Source of the DNA: an uncultured Flavobacteriaceae bacterium
GTDB taxonomy: Bacteria; Bacteroidota; Bacteroidia; Flavobacteriales; Flavobacteriaceae
NCBI GenBank assembly: GCA_905181825.1
Contig: CAJIZJ010000012.1
Coordinates: 1-64,000 of the forward strand
Length of the DNA: 64,000 bases
Direction: 5' to 3'
Below are positions 1-8,302 of the stretch, piece by piece. The position numbers were made by a program, and so were the translations under genes. The notes beneath the pieces are model-generated. The model did not search any database. It was given only the letters and a program-made list of their open reading frames with translations, and was not told where the DNA came from. The first letter of the stretch is position 1, and each line of letters starts with the position of its first letter.

Positions 1-1
1 T

Positions 2-982
2 ATTGCCACAGATACAGCTGTTGTTTACAAAGGAGGCTTTACTTTTAAAGGTCAAATTGAAGGGACTGAAATGCGGTCCCTAACTATTGATGGAGTAAAT
101 GGTCAAACAACCATACTTTTAGAACCAGGAAACATTGAGGTTGTTGTTTATAAAGACAGTATTTACAAATCTACCGTAGAAGGTTCCTTTAATAATGCTG
201 TTTTTAATGACTACAAAAAAGAATATAAAGCCCAAATAGATGATTTAAGTTCTGTAAGTAAAGTACTTATGGCCTCACAAAATGATCCCACACTAACAAA
301 ATCGCTTAAAAAGCAAATGGATTCTTTAAGAATAGAACTTAAAAATTTTGGTTTTCAATTTATCAAAGCTAATACTGATGCTGACTTTTCATTGTTATTA
401 TTGAATAGCGTTATAGATCAAAAAGGATTTGACCTGAATTTAGCTTCAGAGGCTTATGATCAAATTGACAACTCCATAAAGATTAAAACCATAAATAATC
501 AAATCATTTCTAACCAAATAAAAACAAAAATAAAACTTGCTGAAAAATCTCAATTAGTTGCGATTGGACAAATAGCTCCTAACTTTTCAGCACCAAATCC
601 AGAAGGCGAATTTGTAGAACTAAATAAAATAAAAGGGAAAGTAACCATTATTGATTTTTGGGCCTCTTGGTGTAAACCATGCAGAATTGAAAATCCAAAC
701 CTTGTAAAACTCTATAATGAATACCACCCTAAAGGCTTAGAGATTATCAGTGTCTCTCTTGATCGTGAATCACAAAAAGACTTTTGGATTAAAGCGATTG
801 AAAAGGATCAATTAAACTGGTATAATATTTCAAATTTAAAATTCTGGCAAGAGCCTATTGCAAAACTTTATGGCGTAAACTCTATTCCAGCTACATTTAT
901 CATTGACAAAAACGGAATCCTTATTGCCAAAAAATTAAGAGGTTCACAGTTAGATCAAAAAATAAAGGAACTTTTGGATTAG
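2..982 (+). CDS. TlpA-like thiol-disulfide oxidoreductase, 5' partial
   Basis: The ORF track starts at an internal ATG (71), but the same frame is open back to base 2, so the gene is cut by the window edge. The N-terminal part resembles the DUF4369 domain that precedes TlpA/ResA thioredoxin folds in Bacteroidota. The C-terminal ~140 residues are a thioredoxin-like domain with the redox motif WCKPC in a DFWASWCKPC context and a cis-Pro segment (SIPATF). Such proteins are normally exported and reduce or isomerise disulfides in the periplasm, often for cytochrome c maturation. The signal peptide would lie outside the window. Substrate unknown. Confidence 0.85.
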   Translation: MATDTAVVYKGGFTFKGQIEGTEMRSLTIDGVNGQTTILLEPGNIEVVVYKDSIYKSTVEGSFNNAVFNDYKKEYKAQIDDLSSVSKVLMASQNDPTLTKSLKKQMDSLRIELKNFGFQFIKANTDADFSLLLLNSVIDQKGFDLNLASEAYDQIDNSIKIKTINNQIISNQIKTKIKLAEKSQLVAIGQIAPNFSAPNPEGEFVELNKIKGKVTIIDFWASWCKPCRIENPNLVKLYNEYHPKGLEIISVSLDRESQKDFWIKAIEKDQLNWYNISNLKFWQEPIAKLYGVNSIPATFIIDKNGILIAKKLRGSQLDQKIKELLD

Positions 983-1001
983 TAGCGTTTTGAGTTAGGT
1001 G

Positions 1002-1649
1002 CTAAATTTTGTTGTTTTTGTGCATTACAAACAAAATAATTATTGGAATTGCTAACAGTACAACCATCCATAGGTGCGTTTCTAAAACTTGAGGAACTAT
1101 TAATAATGTTAATATATAACCTCCTATAGCGCCTCCAAAATGCGCATCGTGGCCAATATTCCCCTGTCTAGACTTCATACCATATATAGAATACAACATA
1201 TAACCAACTCCAACAACATACGACGGAATTGGAATAGGAATGAAATATAAATACAGTTCCATTCCAGGGTATAACAATATAGCAGCATAAAGGATTCCCG
1301 TCACGGCACCACTGGCGCCAACTGCTGAATAATAGGATTCATTTTGATGAAAATAATAGGACAATAGATTTCCAGAAATTAAACTTCCAAAATAAATTAG
1401 AAAGAAATATAAAGGCCCCACACTTGCCACAACATTATTAGCAAAGAAATAGAGAGTAACCATATTAAACAACAAATGTTGTAGGTCTACATGTAAAAAA
1501 CCAGAGACTAATAAACGCAGTTTTTCTCCACGCTTGATCCCACCTACATTAAACTTATAGGTCTCGAAAAAAGAACGGTCTTTAAATCCTTTTAAGGAAC
1601 AAATAACGTTAATGGCAATAATAATAAGGAGATAAATACTAATGTTCAT
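1002..1649 (-). CDS. Rhomboid family intramembrane serine protease
   Basis: A 215-residue polytopic membrane protein with the rhomboid signature. HLLFNM lies in the second membrane segment, the catalytic serine in GASGA (GxSG), and the catalytic histidine in AHFGGAIGGY. Rhomboids cleave transmembrane substrates within the bilayer; the natural substrate here cannot be told. The length suits a minimal six-helix bacterial rhomboid. It converges with the TlpA-like gene and is divergent from the acyltransferase at 1706. Confidence 0.9.
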   Translation of the reverse strand: MNISIYLLIIIAINVICSLKGFKDRSFFETYKFNVGGIKRGEKLRLLVSGFLHVDLQHLLFNMVTLYFFANNVVASVGPLYFFLIYFGSLISGNLLSYYFHQNESYYSAVGASGAVTGILYAAILLYPGMELYLYFIPIPIPSYVVGVGYMLYSIYGMKSRQGNIGHDAHFGGAIGGYILTLLIVPQVLETHLWMVVLLAIPIIILFVMHKNNKI

Positions 1650-1673
1650 AAGGGATACATATTAAATAAACTA

Positions 1674-1681
1674 TATATTTG
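1674..1681 (+). promoter_or_regulatory. Candidate Bacteroidota -7 element (TATATTTG)
   Basis: A perfect match to the TAnnTTTG -7 consensus lies 24 bases before the acyltransferase ATG. No TTTG -33 element is seen at the usual 19-base spacing, so this is only a candidate. Confidence 0.4.
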
Positions 1682-1705
1682 CGAAAGTAAATTTAATTTT
1701 TTTAA

Positions 1706-2578
1706 ATGCAATTACTAGCGTACATTTTAATTTACCCTATTCTGTGGTTTATTTCCATCCTTCCATTTAGGCTACTTTATGCTGTTTCTGATATGTTATA
1801 TGTTTTAATGTATCATGTAATCGGGTATAGAAAAAAAGCTGTTTATGAAAATCTCAAACTAGTATTTCCAGAAAAATCAGAAATGGAACTTCTAACCATC
1901 ACCAAAAAATTCTACCACCATTTGTGTGATATGATTGTCGAATCGATTAAATCAATGACTATTTCGATTGACTCCATGAAAGCGCGTTATAAGTTTAATA
2001 ACCTAGATATTATTACCGACTTTGAAAAACAAAACAAAAGCATCATACTTATGTGTGCTCATTACGGAAGTTGGGAATGGATTTTTATTCTTCAAACCTA
2101 TACTACCCACCGAAGTTATGCGATCTATAAAAGGCTACAAAATAAATATTTTGATCGCTTAGTAAAATCAATTCGAGCCCGCTATAACAGTTATCTTATT
2201 ACCACTAAAGAAACGTTTTCTGTAATGGAGGACGCCAAGAAAAAAGGGATTTTATCCATGAGTGGATTTGCATCAGACCAGTCTCCGAAAAAGGACAAAG
2301 CACGCTACTGGGCAGATTTTATGGGAATCAATGTTCCAGTTCATACAGGCGCGGAAGCCCTCGCAAAAAAATTAGATATGCCGGTCGTTTTTTTTTCTGT
2401 TAAACGGATGAAAAGAGGGTATTATGAAGCTACGTTTCAAACCTTGGCTGAAGACCCTACATCATTTAAAGATTATGAAATAACAGACCGCTTCTTAGCA
2501 CTTGTTGAAGCGCAAATATACGAGGCTCCAGAATACTATTTGTGGACCCACAAACGCTGGAAACATCGAAAGGCTTAA
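1706..2578 (+). CDS. Lysophospholipid acyltransferase family protein (LpxL/HtrB-like)
   Basis: A 290-residue membrane-anchored acyltransferase. The N-terminus is a hydrophobic anchor, followed by the HX4E catalytic motif in CAHYGSWEW (about residue 118). The family transfers acyl chains onto lipid A precursors or related lipids at the inner face of the cytoplasmic membrane. The exact acceptor is inferred, not shown. Its stop codon overlaps the convergent glmM stop by four bases, so there is no room for a terminator between them. Confidence 0.87.
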   Translation: MQLLAYILIYPILWFISILPFRLLYAVSDMLYVLMYHVIGYRKKAVYENLKLVFPEKSEMELLTITKKFYHHLCDMIVESIKSMTISIDSMKARYKFNNLDIITDFEKQNKSIILMCAHYGSWEWIFILQTYTTHRSYAIYKRLQNKYFDRLVKSIRARYNSYLITTKETFSVMEDAKKKGILSMSGFASDQSPKKDKARYWADFMGINVPVHTGAEALAKKLDMPVVFFSVKRMKRGYYEATFQTLAEDPTSFKDYEITDRFLALVEAQIYEAPEYYLWTHKRWKHRKA

Positions 2579-3963
2579 AGTCCTACTACTTCTTTTATTT
2601 CGTTAATAATTTTATCTGCTAATTCGTCTGCAGTATCTTGTGTTGGTGCTTCTGTATAGATGCGTATAATAGGCTCTGTATTACTTTTTCTAAGGTGAAC
2701 CCATTCGTTTGGGAAATCAATTTTCACCCCGTCAATAGTAGATATTTGTTCATGGGCATATTTAGATTCCATAGCCACTAAAATAGCGTCCACATCAATC
2801 GTTGGATTTAAATCGATTTTCTTTTTACTCATAAAATAAGATGGGTAGCTTGCTCTAAGTGTACTCACTGCTATTTTACGTTCAGCTAGTAAACTTAAAA
2901 ACAAGGCAACTCCAACTAAGGCATCACGACCATAATGAGATTCAGGATATATAATACCACCATTACCTTCACCTCCAATAATAGCATTGCTTGCTTTCAT
3001 AGCATTAACCACATTAACTTCACCAACAGCACTTGCCGTATACGTACCGCCATATTTTTCAGTCACATCTCTTAAGGCTCTAGTAGAGCTTAAATTACTG
3101 ACTGTATTTCCAGGTTTATGACTTAAAATATAATCAGCACAAGCAACCAAGGTGTATTCTTCACCAAACATCACTCCTTTTTCGTCCATAAAAGCCAACC
3201 TATCAACATCGGGGTCAACCGCAATTCCAAAGTCAGCACCAGTAGCAACTACTTTTTCAGACAAATCCGTTAAATGTTGCTTTAAAGGTTCTGGATTGTG
3301 AGGGAAATGACCATTAGGTTCACAATGTAATTTAACTGCCTCAACACCCAAACGCTCCAAAAGAAGAGGGATTGCAATTCCTCCCGTAGAATTCACCGCA
3401 TCGACAACCACCTTAAATTTACAGGCTGCAATTGCTTTTACATTTACATGTTCTAAATCTAATACGGCGTCTATATGAATATCAAAATACGCTTGGTTTT
3501 TGGTAATCACTCCCAAATCATCAACCCCAGTAAATTCCATAGAATCCGCCGCTGCTATGTCTAATACGCGTTGGCTGTGTTCTGAATTTAAAAACTCGCC
3601 GTTATGGTCTAATAACTTTAAAGCGTTCCATTGTTTTGGATTGTGGCTCGCCGTTAAAATGATTCCACCATCTGCATGTTCTAAAGGCACCGCAATTTCA
3701 ACAGTTGGTGTGGTTGATAAATCTAAATCAATCACGTCTATTCCCATTCCAATTAGTGTATTCATAACCAAGTTTTGAATCATCGCCCCTGAGATTCGGG
3801 CATCTCTACCAATCACCACACGGTAAGACTTCTTGGTTCGTTGTTCCTTGATCCAAGTACCGTAAGCAGCTGCAAACTTTACAGTGTCAATAGGCGTTAA
3901 ATTAGTGTCAACAAACCCTCCAATAGTGCCTCTGATTCCAGAAATAGATTTTATTAATGTCAT
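2575..3963 (-). CDS. glmM: Phosphoglucosamine mutase
   Basis: A 462-residue alpha-D-phosphohexomutase. The phosphoserine loop is TASHNP (about residue 103), the Mg-binding loop is DPDVDR, the sugar-binding loop is GEGNGG, and the C-terminal phosphate-binding segment is RKSNTEPIIRIY. The enzyme interconverts glucosamine-6-P and glucosamine-1-P for UDP-GlcNAc, peptidoglycan and lipid A synthesis. The RxSGTEP variant with NTEP is seen here. Bacteroidota homologues of this type are usually annotated GlmM, but a broader phosphomannomutase/phosphoglucomutase activity cannot be excluded. A TATATTTG promoter element lies just upstream. Confidence 0.88.
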   Translation of the reverse strand: MTLIKSISGIRGTIGGFVDTNLTPIDTVKFAAAYGTWIKEQRTKKSYRVVIGRDARISGAMIQNLVMNTLIGMGIDVIDLDLSTTPTVEIAVPLEHADGGIILTASHNPKQWNALKLLDHNGEFLNSEHSQRVLDIAAADSMEFTGVDDLGVITKNQAYFDIHIDAVLDLEHVNVKAIAACKFKVVVDAVNSTGGIAIPLLLERLGVEAVKLHCEPNGHFPHNPEPLKQHLTDLSEKVVATGADFGIAVDPDVDRLAFMDEKGVMFGEEYTLVACADYILSHKPGNTVSNLSSTRALRDVTEKYGGTYTASAVGEVNVVNAMKASNAIIGGEGNGGIIYPESHYGRDALVGVALFLSLLAERKIAVSTLRASYPSYFMSKKKIDLNPTIDVDAILVAMESKYAHEQISTIDGVKIDFPNEWVHLRKSNTEPIIRIYTEAPTQDTADELADKIINEIKEVVGL

Positions 3964-3980
3964 TAATTTAAAATTTTAAA

Positions 3981-3988
3981 CAAATATA
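3981..3988 (-). promoter_or_regulatory. Candidate -7 element for glmM (TATATTTG)
   Basis: Read on the minus strand this is TATATTTG, a perfect TAnnTTTG match, 17 bases before the glmM ATG. No -33 TTTG was found at 19 bases. Confidence 0.4.
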
Positions 3989-4033
3989 AGACTTCAAATC
4001 AATTATATTAAAATGTATTCATATTATTGCGAT

Positions 4034-4618
4034 ATGAATTACTTAGCTCACATTTATCTTTCGGGAAATCAACCCGACATAATGATTGGCAACTTTGTAG
4101 CGGATAGTATAAAGGGTAAGAAATACCTCTCCTACCCTGCCGACATTCAGAAAGGAATCCTACTACACCGCCAAATTGACACAGCTACCGATTCACACCC
4201 TGCCTTTAGAAAAAGTACCAAACGACTTCATGAAAAATACGGTCATTATTCTGGAATTATAGTTGATATCTTTTATGATCATTTTCTAGCCAAAAATTGG
4301 ATAGATTATTCCAACACCCCCCTTGAGGATTATATTCAGTCTTTTTATCAACTATTGAGAGATAACTTTGAAGTACTTCCAGAAAATATTCAAAAAATGG
4401 CTCCTACCATGATTAAAGGTAATTGGCTTTTGATTTATTCAAATCTAGAAGGAATTGATCGAGTGTTGGCAGGTATGAATCGCCGAACCAAAAACAGGTC
4501 TGGTATGGATACCGCAGGAGAAGAATTAAGAGCCTCTTACGCCTTTTTTGAAGCAGACTTTAGACTTGTTTTTAAAGACCTTCAAACTCTCAGTCATAAC
4601 TTTCTCAAAAAATATTAA
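4034..4618 (+). CDS. ACP phosphodiesterase (AcpH/DUF479 family)
   Basis: About 194 residues. I start at the second ATG (4034), giving the family-typical N-terminus MNYLAHIYLS, rather than the ORF-track ATG at 4013, which adds seven atypical residues. The family motif GNFVADSIKG and the HRQID/DxH pattern point to an HD-like metal hydrolase. AcpH removes the 4'-phosphopantetheine arm from holo-acyl carrier protein. It ends six bases before the convergent XRE gene. Confidence 0.88.
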   Translation: MNYLAHIYLSGNQPDIMIGNFVADSIKGKKYLSYPADIQKGILLHRQIDTATDSHPAFRKSTKRLHEKYGHYSGIIVDIFYDHFLAKNWIDYSNTPLEDYIQSFYQLLRDNFEVLPENIQKMAPTMIKGNWLLIYSNLEGIDRVLAGMNRRTKNRSGMDTAGEELRASYAFFEADFRLVFKDLQTLSHNFLKKY

Positions 4619-4623
4619 TTTGG

Positions 4624-4830
4624 TTATGAGTCTCTGTATTCTAGAATGTCTTTTGGTTGACATTCCAAAGCTTTACAAATAGCCTCCAAAGTAGAAAATC
4701 GAATGGCCTTTGCCTTCCCTGATTTTAAAATAGACAAATTAGAAGTGGTAATTCCTATGCGTTCTGAAAGTTCCTTACTTCTTATTTTTCTCTTGGCAAG
4801 CATCACATCAAGATTGATTATTATAGGCAT
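4624..4830 (-). CDS. Small XRE/Cro-type HTH transcriptional regulator
   Basis: A 68-residue protein that is almost entirely one helix-turn-helix domain (KELSERIGITTSNLSILKSG as recognition region). The form resembles YozG-type regulators. It follows the DUF2975 gene with a three-base gap, so the two are co-transcribed. Pairing of a DUF2975 membrane protein with a tiny XRE regulator recurs in Firmicutes and Bacteroidota; the signal it reads is unknown. Autoregulation is a guess. Confidence 0.88.
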   Translation of the reverse strand: MPIIINLDVMLAKRKIRSKELSERIGITTSNLSILKSGKAKAIRFSTLEAICKALECQPKDILEYRDS

Positions 4831-4833
4831 CGT

Positions 4834-5352
4834 TTAAACTGTTAGTTCGTTTTCTTCTTTAAAATTTTTGGCCACTAATAGGGCTTCACTTTGAATCATG
4901 AAAAACAAACCAATGATCATTAAAAACAAAGGGACCATTAGATTAATATCATATACAAATTCAAAAAGACCTTCACGTAATTTACCAATCCATCCCAAAA
5001 TCATAATAACCACAAACATAACTCCCGCTAATAAAAAGTGGGTTCCTGATATTTTTAGGCATTTAATAATTTGTTTAGAAAAATACTTATGGGTCAATAA
5101 ATGTCGAGCCATTTTTCTTAAATAATACACCCCTCTTAAAAAGACAATACAAGTTAAAACACTAATGCAACTAATTGAAATTGCTAGTAATGACCAGTGT
5201 TCATCACCCCCTTTTATTACATTGATTTCAACAAAACCAAAAGAAATAGTAGTAAGCAGTAATAGAAAACCACCAACATTAAGAATGTATAAATAATCGA
5301 CGAGTGATTTGAAAAGGAAAGATTTTTTCATAGAACTATTAATTTGCATCAA
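4834..5352 (-). CDS. DUF2975 family membrane protein
   Basis: A 172-residue protein with four predicted membrane helices, arranged as two hairpins, and short loops. The topology and the XRE partner immediately downstream match the DUF2975 family, whose function is not known. I place the start at the ATG of the ORF track; MMQINSS offers two adjacent ATGs, so the start is uncertain by one codon. Likely first gene of a two-gene operon. Confidence 0.8.
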   Translation of the reverse strand: MMQINSSMKKSFLFKSLVDYLYILNVGGFLLLLTTISFGFVEINVIKGGDEHWSLLAISISCISVLTCIVFLRGVYYLRKMARHLLTHKYFSKQIIKCLKISGTHFLLAGVMFVVIMILGWIGKLREGLFEFVYDINLMVPLFLMIIGLFFMIQSEALLVAKNFKEENELTV

Positions 5353-5401
5353 ATTTAATAAAATTATTGATAAACAACAAAAATATTTTGTTTAACAATA
5401 A

Positions 5402-7510
5402 CTAACTAATATAGTTCCATATGTTTTTATACTTACCCATTTTAATATACGTTTGTGTAATGGGTTGATGTTTTGGGTCGCTAAGTTTAGGATCTGCTAC
5501 AAGCACCTTTTTAGCCCAATGTCGCGCTAAGGACAGGATATCTTTATCTTTAACAATATTAGCAATTTTCAATTCTAAAATCCCACTTTGTTGAGTCCCC
5601 ATCATATCCCCCGGACCCCTAAGTTTAAGGTCAACTTCTGCAATTTCAAAACCATCACTAGATTGAACCATTGTTTGCATGCGTGTTTTACTGTTTTCTC
5701 CTAACTTATGACTGGTCATTAAAATACAATAACTCTGCTCGCTTCCACGTCCTACACGTCCTCTTAACTGATGGAGTTGAGATAAGCCAAAACGTTCGGC
5801 ACTTTCTATAATCATGACGGATGCATTGGGCACGTTCACACCTACTTCAATCACTGTAGTAGCCACCATAATGTGTGTTTCGCCTTTTACAAAACGTTGC
5901 ATCTCAAATTCTTTGTCTGCAGGTTTCATTTGTCCATGTACCATAGACACCTGATAATTTGGCATTGGGAAATCACGAACAATGCCTTCATAACCATCCA
6001 TTAAGTCTTTAAAGTCTAAGGTTTCACTTTCGTTTATTAATGGGTATACGATGTAAATCTGTCTTCCTTTTGAAATTTCATCTCTTATAAATCCAATAAC
6101 TTTTAATCGTTTAGTATCATAACGATGAACGGTTTTAATTGGCTTTCTTCCGGCAGGCAACTCGTCAATAACAGAAATATCTAAATCGCCATAAACAGAC
6201 ATAGCCAAGGTGCGCGGAATGGGAGTTGCTGTCATGACTAAAATATGGGGCGGACACGCATTCTTTTTCCAAAGCTTACTTCGTTGAGCCACTCCAAACC
6301 GGTGTTGTTCGTCAATAATTGCCAAGCCAAGGTTTTTAAATTTCACCTTGTCTTCTAAAAGTGCGTGAGTTCCAATGATAATTTGTAATTCGCCAGATTC
6401 TAATTGTTCATGAATGATGCGTCGAGCAGCTATTTTACTCGACCCTGTTAATAATGCAATTTTCACCCCAATTAAATCACAAAAAGGTTTCAGTCCGTTA
6501 TAGTGCTGAAAAGCTAAAATTTCTGTGGGTGCCATCAAAGTCGATTGAAAATCGTTATCTATAGCAATAAACATAGACATCAATGCTACAATTGTTTTAC
6601 CAGAACCAACATCCCCTTGTAAAAGCCGATTCATTTGAGCATTACTGCCCATGTCAATACGGATCTCTTTCAAGACTCTTTTTTGAGCATTCGTAAGCTC
6701 AAACGGTAGATGCTTTCTATAAAATGTATTAAAGTAATCGCCGACCGTCTCAAAACGATAGCCTTTAATTTTAGACTTATGAATAATATTTTTAAGAATA
6801 AGTTGCAATTGTATATAAAAAAGTTCTTCGAATTTCAAACGAAACTGTGAGAGACTCAGCAGCTTTTGATTTTTTGGAAAATGTATATTTAAAAGCGCTT
6901 CACTTTTGGAAATGAGTTTTTGATGTTCAAGTATTTCTAAAGAAAGGGATTCCTCAAAACGACCATTTAACTGTAGGAAAAGCTGTTCCATAACTTTACA
7001 AATAACCCGGTTTGAGATGCCGCGGTTTGCCAGCTTTTCTGTAGAAGGATAAATGGGCTGTATAGCCTTTGAGAGACTTTTATCATAGTCTGTTTTCAGC
7101 TCAACATCTGGATGTGGCATACTAAACATGCCGTTGAATAGGTTTACTTTTCCAAAAATAACATAATCAGTATGTGTTTTTAAATGCTCTCGAATCCATT
7201 TATGACCTCTAAACCAAACAAGCTCAATATGCCCTGAATCGTCTTTAAAAGTGGCTACAAGCCGCTTGCCCCGCTTTTGAGCAATTTCTTTAAACCCTGT
7301 GAGTTGCCCAATGATTTGAACTTCTGCATTTGAAGGTTGAAGTTCTGTTGTTTTGTAAAATCGGGTACGGTCAATATAACGGTTTGGAAATAAGTTTAAC
7401 AGGTCTTGATAGGTATGTATTCCAAGTTCTTTGCGCAATACTTCGGCACGACTGGGCCCAACGCCTTTTAGATAATCTATAGGGGTTTGAAGAATGGACG
7501 CTGTCTGCAA
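5402..7510 (-). CDS. recG: ATP-dependent DNA helicase RecG
   Basis: A 702-residue superfamily 2 helicase of RecG length. The N-terminal wedge/OB domain includes NLFPNRYIDR. The helicase core has Walker A GDVGSGKT (about residue 300), the RecG-type DEQH box IIDEQHRFGV, MTATPIPRTLA (motif III) and the motif VI region QLRGRVGRG. RecG remodels stalled replication forks and branch-migrates recombination intermediates. It is transcribed downstream of the DUF7935-like gene with a 78-base gap, so it may have its own promoter. Confidence 0.97.
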   Translation of the reverse strand: MQTASILQTPIDYLKGVGPSRAEVLRKELGIHTYQDLLNLFPNRYIDRTRFYKTTELQPSNAEVQIIGQLTGFKEIAQKRGKRLVATFKDDSGHIELVWFRGHKWIREHLKTHTDYVIFGKVNLFNGMFSMPHPDVELKTDYDKSLSKAIQPIYPSTEKLANRGISNRVICKVMEQLFLQLNGRFEESLSLEILEHQKLISKSEALLNIHFPKNQKLLSLSQFRLKFEELFYIQLQLILKNIIHKSKIKGYRFETVGDYFNTFYRKHLPFELTNAQKRVLKEIRIDMGSNAQMNRLLQGDVGSGKTIVALMSMFIAIDNDFQSTLMAPTEILAFQHYNGLKPFCDLIGVKIALLTGSSKIAARRIIHEQLESGELQIIIGTHALLEDKVKFKNLGLAIIDEQHRFGVAQRSKLWKKNACPPHILVMTATPIPRTLAMSVYGDLDISVIDELPAGRKPIKTVHRYDTKRLKVIGFIRDEISKGRQIYIVYPLINESETLDFKDLMDGYEGIVRDFPMPNYQVSMVHGQMKPADKEFEMQRFVKGETHIMVATTVIEVGVNVPNASVMIIESAERFGLSQLHQLRGRVGRGSEQSYCILMTSHKLGENSKTRMQTMVQSSDGFEIAEVDLKLRGPGDMMGTQQSGILELKIANIVKDKDILSLARHWAKKVLVADPKLSDPKHQPITQTYIKMGKYKNIWNYIS

Positions 7511-7588
7511 TGTATTTTTAATAAATTACTTATTTAATTTTATGAATCTTAATACACGCAACTAAGTTAATAGTTTTACGTTGTTAAT

Positions 7589-8107
7589 TTATAAAGCAAT
7601 TAATTTATTAACTTCATTTTTTAAATACGCCAAAGCTATACTACTTGGTGAAGGATTGTCAATCGAATTAGTTAACACTAACTCTCTGAATTTATCTGCA
7701 GTCTGGGTCGTATTGCCAAGGTCACAGTTTCTAATAGTTTGAATAGTGGTATTTTTTGCTGTTAAAATCACGTTCCAACAGTCTTCAGAAAGATAAATTT
7801 GCTGAGATAAATTATGTTCAAATTCTTGTTCTATAGTTTGAATCAATAACTGTTCATAATCTTCCTTTTTTGATGAAATAGGATGAATTCTAATGAGTAA
7901 ATTTGTTGGCGTCATACGTTCTAAAAACAACGTCAAACGCTCGTAAGCTTGTAACTTGATAGGAAGGATATCACTTTTTATAGCGCTATTACGTGAAAAA
8001 TAATGTTTCTTATTTTGATTGCTTAAATAGTCTCTGGAGAACTTGTAGACGATGATTAAGGCTAAAAGCGCAAAAAACCATTTGAAATTAGTTTCTAAAA
8101 ATTCCAT
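7589..8107 (-). CDS. Membrane-anchored protein of unknown function (DUF7935-like)
   Basis: A 172-residue protein with one N-terminal membrane helix (FFALLALIIVYKF) and a soluble, mostly helical remainder. The segment KLQAYERLTLFLERMTP followed by NLLIRI resembles a Bacteroidota-specific family I recall as DUF7935; the family label is from memory. No catalytic motif is visible. It is divergent from the UvrD/PcrA helicase, an arrangement I believe is common in Flavobacteria. Confidence 0.72.
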   Translation of the reverse strand: MEFLETNFKWFFALLALIIVYKFSRDYLSNQNKKHYFSRNSAIKSDILPIKLQAYERLTLFLERMTPTNLLIRIHPISSKKEDYEQLLIQTIEQEFEHNLSQQIYLSEDCWNVILTAKNTTIQTIRNCDLGNTTQTADKFRELVLTNSIDNPSPSSIALAYLKNEVNKLIAL

Positions 8108-8302
8108 TTCTAATAAAATTAGTTAATTGTTAATTAATAAATGCCAAGTTACTAATTTCATTCAATATAGAAGCCTGCTAGCGTGTATACAAATTAAAAA
8201 TTCGCTTCTTTTAATGATTCATAAATTGTTTATAATTTATAAGGGATCCTTTAAAAATTACGAATAACATTACTTAATTTCACATCTTATAAAAAATAGA
8301 AT

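Noticed and set aside
3500-3778. 92-residue plus-strand ORF inside glmM
   Set aside because: Antisense shadow; the glmM reading has complete catalytic motifs.
4898-5125. 75-residue plus-strand ORF inside the DUF2975 gene
   Set aside because: Antisense shadow of a membrane protein gene.
4624-5352. Toxin-antitoxin pair
   Set aside because: The membrane protein matches DUF2975 topology and is far larger than typical membrane toxins; the pair is better read as a regulator and membrane partner.
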